From contig CAVRLB010000001.1 of the NCBI GenBank assembly GCA_963722295.1, positions 1,054,001 through 1,118,000 of the forward strand: a DNA stretch of 64,000 nucleotides, written 5' to 3'. The position numbers were made by a program, and so were the translations under genes. The notes beneath the pieces were generated by a model. The model searched no databases and had not been told where the DNA came from. It worked only from the letters and a program-made list of their open reading frames with translations. This document shows, piece after piece, positions 59,533 to 64,000 of the stretch. Position 1 is the first letter of the stretch; every line of letters begins with the position of its first letter. The stretch is from Brooklawnia sp032229645. Lineage in GTDB: Bacteria > Actinomycetota > Actinomycetes > Propionibacteriales > Propionibacteriaceae.

Positions 59533-60228
59533 TCAGCGCATGCCGGCGGCCCCCAATCCGCCACCGATCTGGCCGCCGCGCACCGGTTGTTTCGGTATTC
59601 GTGGACCGATCGCCCCCTCGATAAGGTTGAGTCCCAGCACCATTGGGAACCAGCCCGACCCTGATTCGGGATACTCGATAATGGTCGCAGCAGCGGGGTC
59701 GACCACGATCCGTTGAAAATCATCGAAACAGACTCCCAGGGCATCGGCGATCAGCGCCTTCACCGGATCTCCATGACTCACGAGCAGCCAAGTACCGGTC
59801 CCAACCCGGTGGTTCCAGTCTCTGACGCCGGCGACAACGCGATCGTGGACCTCTTGCATTGGTTCTCCACCAGCAAACGCGACGCGACTGGGTGTGTGTT
59901 GAAGCATCGACCAGAGTTCCCAGTTGGCCTCAAGATCGGTTATCCCGCGCCCAGTCCAGTCACCATAGTCGACCTCGGTGAACCGCTCATCAGATTCAAA
60001 GCCGAGTTCCATGCCCGCCGAGGTCATGAGCGTCTCCAGCGTCTGCCGACACCGCAGTATGGGTGAGCAGACAACCGCCGTGAACTTGACGCCCGCAAGA
60101 CGTTCGCCCAAGGCAGCAGCCTGGGCAAGTCCGACCGCATCAAGCTGGATATCCGGTGCTCTACCCGCGAGGGTACCCGCCACATTGTGTGCAGCACGCC
60201 CGTGTCGGACGACGACGAGATTGGCCAT
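59533..60228 (-). CDS. Histidine phosphatase family protein (MSMEG_4193-like)
   Basis: 231 aa. RHGRAAHN (phosphohistidine), the CSPILRCRQT second-shell Arg and SHGD are intact, so a phosphoglycerate-mutase-fold phosphatase is expected. The sequence resembles the MSMEG_4193 'putative phosphomutase' group. It starts 36 bases after the dehydrogenase gene at AAGGAGG, so it is probably the last gene of the sugar operon, where it could hydrolyse a phosphorylated intermediate. The final 25 residues are Gly-rich and unordered. The 59179-59532 gap holds no supported gene. Confidence 0.85.
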   Translation of the reverse strand: MANLVVVRHGRAAHNVAGTLAGRAPDIQLDAVGLAQAAALGERLAGVKFTAVVCSPILRCRQTLETLMTSAGMELGFESDERFTEVDYGDWTGRGITDLEANWELWSMLQHTPSRVAFAGGEPMQEVHDRVVAGVRDWNHRVGTGTWLLVSHGDPVKALIADALGVCFDDFQRIVVDPAAATIIEYPESGSGWFPMVLGLNLIEGAIGPRIPKQPVRGGQIGGGLGAAGMR

Positions 60229-60264
60229 TGTCTTCCTCCTTATCGGGCGGTGCCCGAGGGTCGG

Positions 60265-61305
60265 CTAAGGGGTTACAAGCACCTTGCTGATCTGAGAATC
60301 TCCGGCCTTCATCCGGCTGACGGCTTCGAAGATCCCATCCAGACCGATGCGGTGTGAGATGAGCGGAGCCACTGTGATCTTCTGGGCGGCCACTGCCTCA
60401 ACGGCTTCACCCCAAGCCAAGTGTGGATACCGCGCAAATTCGAAACTCCAGGTACCTTTGATGGCTATCTGTCGGCGCAAGACCCGTTCGAAGAACGCGG
60501 GAGCCAAACTGACATCGCGGACCGGGCGTCCCAGGAGGCCGACGGCGCCATTCATACGAGTGGACTCCACCGCTTGGACGAGCGCCTGCTGAGCACCCGA
60601 TGCCTCGAACGCGAAGTCGGCTCCCGACCCATCGGTAATCTCGGCAACACGAGCCGGGATGTCTTCGTGCAGCGGGTTGAGTGTCCAATCGATACCGACC
60701 TCATGCGCCAGCGTGAGCTTGCGCTCGTCCAGATCAACACCGATGACACGGGACGCACCGAACGCGCGACACCACTGAGCAACGAACATACCGACTGCGC
60801 CCAGGCCGAAGACCACTGCCGTCGAGCCATACCTGAAATCTGTGTTGCGCAAGACATGAAGCGCTACCGTGATCGGCTCCAGCATGGCTCCTGCCTCCCA
60901 ACCCACAGCATCCGGCAAGGGCACAAGGTTCTTGGCCGGGACCCGCACGTATTCCGCGAACCCGCCGTCGCGGCGCGAACCAACGAAGTCATAGTCCGAG
61001 CACATTGCGAAGTGCCCTACCTCACACTGGGCACACTGGCGACAGGGTATGAGGGGAATCACTGCACACCGTCGTCCGCTCCACGTCTCGGGCACTCCAG
61101 GGCCGGTCGCCACGACCTTCCCGGAGAGCTCGTGCCCCGGAATGGTTGGGAAGTGGTAAGTGCCTTCAGTGAGGATCCGTGGTACATCGGAGCCGCAGAT
61201 CCCGCAGGCCTTTACCGCTAGCAGAACCTCATCCGCAGAAGGAACAGGCCTATCGACGTCGCTTACACGAAGGTCGGCGACACCATGAAGAACAGCTGCT
61301 TTCAT
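60265..61305 (-). CDS. Zinc-dependent polyol-type dehydrogenase 1 (GatD-like)
   Basis: 346 aa medium-chain dehydrogenase. Catalytic zinc ligands in CGICGSDVPR and GHELSG; structural zinc set CRQCAQCEVGHFAMC; Rossmann GLGAVGMF and VDLDERK (Asp suggests NAD). Closest in style to galactitol-1-phosphate 5-dehydrogenase and sorbitol dehydrogenases; the IPLIPCRQC segment is shared with the second dehydrogenase in the operon. ATG 61305 follows GGAG; a GTG at 61311 overlaps the isomerase stop. Substrate not determined. Confidence 0.9.
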   Translation of the reverse strand: MKAAVLHGVADLRVSDVDRPVPSADEVLLAVKACGICGSDVPRILTEGTYHFPTIPGHELSGKVVATGPGVPETWSGRRCAVIPLIPCRQCAQCEVGHFAMCSDYDFVGSRRDGGFAEYVRVPAKNLVPLPDAVGWEAGAMLEPITVALHVLRNTDFRYGSTAVVFGLGAVGMFVAQWCRAFGASRVIGVDLDERKLTLAHEVGIDWTLNPLHEDIPARVAEITDGSGADFAFEASGAQQALVQAVESTRMNGAVGLLGRPVRDVSLAPAFFERVLRRQIAIKGTWSFEFARYPHLAWGEAVEAVAAQKITVAPLISHRIGLDGIFEAVSRMKAGDSQISKVLVTP

Positions 61306-61307
61306 TA

Positions 61308-61856
61308 TCACTCCAAATTCGCATGACTAGATACGACGATGTCTCGCGCATCGTCAGATAAACTCGACCAGATATCGAAGCAGACACTGTCCAAAAACAG
61401 ATACAGCGACTGCTCAAAAAGCGAAGTCATAGGCTGAACCGAACTTACGGCGCCGGGGCCGGTCTTCGACGCGGTAGGGATGTTTATGTACAGGTCGGAG
61501 TATTTCGACATTGGCGAGTCTTCCGTGGCACCGATATGTACGATGAACGCGCCGAGCTGATCTGCTTTCTCCGCGATAGTCAGCGGAATTCGGCTGCTTC
61601 CAGATCCTGACCCAACCAGCAAGATGTCATTGGGCCGCAGCGCTGGCTCATTGATATCTCCCACACAGTAGGCCTCAATACCGAGATGGTTAAGGCGTTT
61701 CGCAAACGCCTGGAGTGACAACAAGACCCTCCCGACCCCCACCACAAATACCCGCCGTTCAGGGCCGAACATGCCGCACAGTTCCTTGCGACTGTCCTCG
61801 GGAATCGCGCGGACAGTCATCGACAATTCTTTCAAAATCACATCATCAGCAGACAT
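61308..61856 (-). CDS. SIS-domain sugar-phosphate isomerase, 6-phospho-3-hexuloisomerase-like
   Basis: 182 aa. SIS fold with RRVFVVGVGRVLLSLQAFAKRL, LLVGSGSGSS and VQPMTSLFEQSLYLFLDSV closely following the 6-phospho-3-hexuloisomerase (HxlB/PHI) plan, which interconverts arabino-3-hexulose 6-phosphate and fructose 6-phosphate. Two positions differ from the usual GAGRS and SGSGET: GVGRV and SGSGSS. There is no 3-hexulose-6-phosphate synthase beside it in the window. ATG 61856 follows AAGGAG; one base separates it from the TPR gene stop. A ribose- or arabinose-5-phosphate isomerase-like role is an alternative. Confidence 0.85.
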   Translation of the reverse strand: MSADDVILKELSMTVRAIPEDSRKELCGMFGPERRVFVVGVGRVLLSLQAFAKRLNHLGIEAYCVGDINEPALRPNDILLVGSGSGSSRIPLTIAEKADQLGAFIVHIGATEDSPMSKYSDLYINIPTASKTGPGAVSSVQPMTSLFEQSLYLFLDSVCFDIWSSLSDDARDIVVSSHANLE

Positions 61857-61857
61857 G

Positions 61858-62376
61858 TTAACCACTCCTTGGCTCACTAGACTTCTCTCTCATAAACGCT
61901 TCCCAATCACTAAGGCCGTCGCCCTTGCCCGATGCGACATATGCGCGGCGCAGCGCCAGGGCGAGATCCTTACTCACTCGGAATTTGCTCTGAGTAGCGT
62001 GGGCCACAGTCTTCGCCTGCTCGAATTCGGCAACCGCGCGTCCGTATTGTGTACGCTCGCAATAGATGCCAGCACGAAGCATGTATGCCTGTATTCTCAC
62101 TTCTGTACGCGGACTTTGATCTAACAGCCCCAGGAGCCGGATAGCCTCACCGGGATCACTTCCGCGGGCGTACTCGGTGGCCTTGCTTAGGACTTCTTGT
62201 TCCGATTGCGGAGTGGAAGTCCTAAGCCGCCATTGCTTTGACGACCGCATGGCGAACCATGCAAGCGAGACGCAGAGGAGGGCAAGAAATGCCCAGGCTG
62301 CAATCTCAAACACCGTCGACCACCATGACCTTCCACGGGTGGACGACACCGGTGTGCGCCTGGTGAAGGAGGTCAC
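61858..62376 (-). CDS. Small membrane protein with TPR-like repeats, unknown function
   Basis: 172 aa or less. One membrane helix (VFEIAAWAFLALLCVSLAWFA) is followed by helical repeats with TPR character (EQEVLSKATEYARGSDPGEAIRLLGLL, TEVRIQAYMLRAGIYCERTQYGRAVAEFEQA, in parts). The start is unclear: the ATG at 62376 overlaps the dehydrogenase gene by 71 bases, while a GTG at 62313 would overlap by only a few. It is locked inside the sugar operon on both sides. No enzyme motif; a scaffold or tether is possible but unproven. Confidence 0.6.
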   Translation of the reverse strand: MTSFTRRTPVSSTRGRSWWSTVFEIAAWAFLALLCVSLAWFAMRSSKQWRLRTSTPQSEQEVLSKATEYARGSDPGEAIRLLGLLDQSPRTEVRIQAYMLRAGIYCERTQYGRAVAEFEQAKTVAHATQSKFRVSKDLALALRRAYVASGKGDGLSDWEAFMREKSSEPRSG

Positions 62377-63358
62377 CGAGTTGAGTGAGTTGCACCTTGT
62401 GTGAGATCAGGTCGCCGGTTTCGAGCGTGCCGTCGGCCATCGCGGACAATGTGCGCGTCCACTCGGACTCGATCGCTCCTAGATATTCGGAGTTCCAGAC
62501 GCCCTTGATATCAATCTCGCGTCTGAGCACCTCGCTGTGGGAACGCAGCGCAATCGTGGTATCCCGATGCGGATTGCCGAGAAGAACGATTGTGCCTTGC
62601 CGTTTCGTGATGCGTGCGGCCGCCGTAAGGCTCCCTCCGGCCCCGGTGCCCTCAATCACGACATCGGCATCATATCCTTCGAGCGCCTCCCTTAGCAGAT
62701 GAACTGTTCGATCGCCTGCCTGTATAGCCTTGAATCCGGCCTCGCGAGCGAAATCCAGCTTTTCCGACTCCAGGTCGACCATCACCGGCGTTGCGCCGGC
62801 AGCCTTCACCCAACGAGCGACGACTATCCCGATCGTGCCAGCACCGAACACCACCACCCGGTCGCCCTGGCGCACCCCGCCGTTGCGCACCGCATGTTGG
62901 GCGACACTCGAGGGCTCCACCATCGCCAATTGCTCGAATGAGACGGCATGCGGGGCGACGAGAAGATGCCACCGCGAAGGCACGACGCAATACTCCGCGA
63001 AGCCACCATTCCGACGCGACCCCAGATAGTCGTAGTTCTCGCATTGCACATATCTGCCGCGGATACACGACTCGCATGTTCGGCAAGGGATGAGCGGAAA
63101 AACCGCCGCACGAGACCCGAGCAGTTCGCTATCAGATTCATTCGCGACCGCCACTATTTCTCCGCCGAACTCATGACCGAGTACGACGTCGGGCACCCGG
63201 GTTCCGAGTTCGTAGATCCTCGGCATATCTGACCCGCACACACCTGCAGCCCGCACTTTCACGAGGATCTCATCGTCGCTGAGCTGGGGGACTTCGAGAT
63301 CCTCCAGCCGGAAATCTCCGATGCCGTGGAGCACCCAGCCCTTCATCCTCTTCGTCAC
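62306..63358 (-). CDS. Zinc-dependent polyol-type dehydrogenase 2 (GatD-like)
   Basis: 350 aa. Zinc ligands in CGSDMPRIYE and GHEFGGE, structural set CRTCESCIRGRYVQC, Rossmann GAGTIGIV with VDLESEK. It resembles dehydrogenase 1 in length, CRTC spacing and the IPLIPCR motif, but they are clearly diverged, so two different steps or two substrates are likely. GTG start overlaps the PTS IIB stop (GTGA). Confidence 0.9.
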   Translation of the reverse strand: MTKRMKGWVLHGIGDFRLEDLEVPQLSDDEILVKVRAAGVCGSDMPRIYELGTRVPDVVLGHEFGGEIVAVANESDSELLGSRAAVFPLIPCRTCESCIRGRYVQCENYDYLGSRRNGGFAEYCVVPSRWHLLVAPHAVSFEQLAMVEPSSVAQHAVRNGGVRQGDRVVVFGAGTIGIVVARWVKAAGATPVMVDLESEKLDFAREAGFKAIQAGDRTVHLLREALEGYDADVVIEGTGAGGSLTAAARITKRQGTIVLLGNPHRDTTIALRSHSEVLRREIDIKGVWNSEYLGAIESEWTRTLSAMADGTLETGDLISHKVQLTQLGDLLHQAHTGVVHPWKVMVVDGV

Positions 63359-63840
63359 TTCAGCATCCCCTGCAGGTCGAACGAACGCTCCGCCGGAACG
63401 ATCTGCAAGGTCACCTTGACTCCCTGCGCGATCAGGTCCCTAAAGGCCTGGCGCTCTTCTTCGGACGCGGACACGTTCTTGTACACGACCTTGCGGCCGG
63501 GCCGCATACCCATGCCACCCACATTTATGGCGGTCAGCGGAACTCCGGCATCGTAGATCTCCTTGAGGGTCAAAGGGGACTTCACCAGCAAGAATGTTCT
63601 ATTTGGTAGCCCTTGGTCCCTCAGCCTCATGATCGCGTCGGCGGTCGAGAGCACATGCACCTTCAAATCGCTAGGCGCGGCAGCCTTCAGGATCTCTGCC
63701 AAGAACTCATCCTTGGCGGTCTCGTCGTCCACAACGAGAACTTCCCTTGCCGGGACGACTTTCAGCCACGCCGTCATGACTTGACCGTGAATCAGACGGT
63801 CATCGACGCGAACGAGAACGAGATTTGTCAAGTCAGTCAT
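63355..63840 (-). CDS. PTS mannose/fructose/sorbose-type subunit IIB
   Basis: 161 aa. RVDDRLIHGQVMTAWLK contains the phospho-accepting His, and VLVVDDETAKDEF and VGGMGMRPGRK are family marks. It passes phosphate from IIA to the incoming sugar at a IIC/IID channel, which should lie beyond the right edge. GGAGG lies eight bases before the ATG. Confidence 0.95.
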   Translation of the reverse strand: MTDLTNLVLVRVDDRLIHGQVMTAWLKVVPAREVLVVDDETAKDEFLAEILKAAAPSDLKVHVLSTADAIMRLRDQGLPNRTFLLVKSPLTLKEIYDAGVPLTAINVGGMGMRPGRKVVYKNVSASEEERQAFRDLIAQGVKVTLQIVPAERSFDLQGMLK

Positions 63841-64000
63841 TATTCCTCCTTGGATTGAAATTAAATACGCCGTTGCGGCCTGCCTTCTCCGCTAATTCGG
63901 CAAGTTCGGTCGATGACGAATCAGCCCTAGAGTTCAGCGCCTGAAGCAGCATTGCCAGGTTCGCGCCGGCAACCACCGGGCATTCGAGTTCCCGCGAAGC
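63833..64000 (-). CDS. PTS mannose-type subunit IIA, C-terminal part (cut by the window edge)
   Basis: The last 55 codons: CPVVAGANLAMLLQALNSRA and ELAEKAGRNGVFNF match the end of a Man-family IIA (EIIA-Man) domain, whose phospho-His would be upstream of the visible part. Stop at 63833 overlaps IIB by eight bases. Too short for the ORF list but supported by frame and overlap. Confidence 0.8.
   Translation of the reverse strand, partial: ASRELECPVVAGANLAMLLQALNSRADSSSTELAELAEKAGRNGVFNFNPRRNND

Overview
The window is high-GC DNA with actinobacterial gene content: a DUF222/HNH (13E12-type) gene, a clpP1-clpP2 pair beside clpX, tandem AI-2E-family proteins, an RNase E/G with a long N-terminal extension, a DtxR-like operator, a LexA box, and several genes that look leaderless. 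The mix of sulphur-free housekeeping genes, B12-dependent ethanolamine lyase and ECF/ABC metal-type transporters would fit Propionibacteriaceae, but the family assignment is inference from gene content only. No rRNA, CRISPR array, phage or insertion sequence was recognised.

Layout. 1-1.5 kb: a thiamine-pathway ABC importer (permease cut by the window edge, plus ATPase) behind a TPP riboswitch, minus strand. 1.5-4.9 kb: SOS-box DUF222-HNH gene, vapBC toxin-antitoxin pair and a frameshifted AraC regulator. 5.0-7.7 kb: an ECF importer (S component, EcfT, EcfA) whose ATPase is cut off inside its second domain exactly at the end of proB. 7.4-10.1 kb: proB and obg. 10.1-23.5 kb: a probable accessory block: an MFS-ABC-ABC operon resembling yersiniabactin-type ybtPQX, a TetR regulator, a strong DtxR/IdeR-like operator, a complete dipeptide/metallophore-type ABC importer, then VOC, TSUP and alcohol dehydrogenase genes. 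23.5-27.7 kb: tandem repeats and a 60-bp perfect palindrome, then rpmA, rplU and rne. Because rne-rplU-rpmA-obg-proB is normally contiguous, the 10.1-23.9 kb block appears to split it.

28-39 kb: a TIGR03936/TIGR03960 radical-SAM pair split by an MFS gene; CPBP protease-like protein, ndk and folC; divergent MauE/DoxX-DsbA pair; an archaeal-like valS. 39.2-39.9 kb: an antitoxin with a frameshifted ParE-type toxin. 39.8-50.2 kb: lipB-lipA, thrC, clpX, clpP2, clpP1, two AI-2E-family exporters and tig. 50.3-54.5 kb: sbcD-sbcC. 54.7-58.7 kb: eat-eutB-eutC, a minimal ethanolamine use operon without microcompartment genes, in which eutBC have a strikingly different codon style. 59.1 kb: tRNA-Gly(UCC).

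59.5-64 kb (runs off the right edge): a tightly overlapping minus-strand operon of mannose-type PTS IIA and IIB, two zinc polyol-type dehydrogenases, a one-TM TPR protein, a 6-phospho-3-hexuloisomerase-like SIS protein and a histidine phosphatase. PTS uptake, dehydrogenation and hexulose isomerisation together suggest a polyol or rare-sugar pathway that enters at a 3-ketohexose phosphate; this is the most attractive candidate for a poorly described pathway here. The second theme is iron or metal uptake: two DtxR-like sites, one intact multi-transporter locus and one decaying ECF locus.
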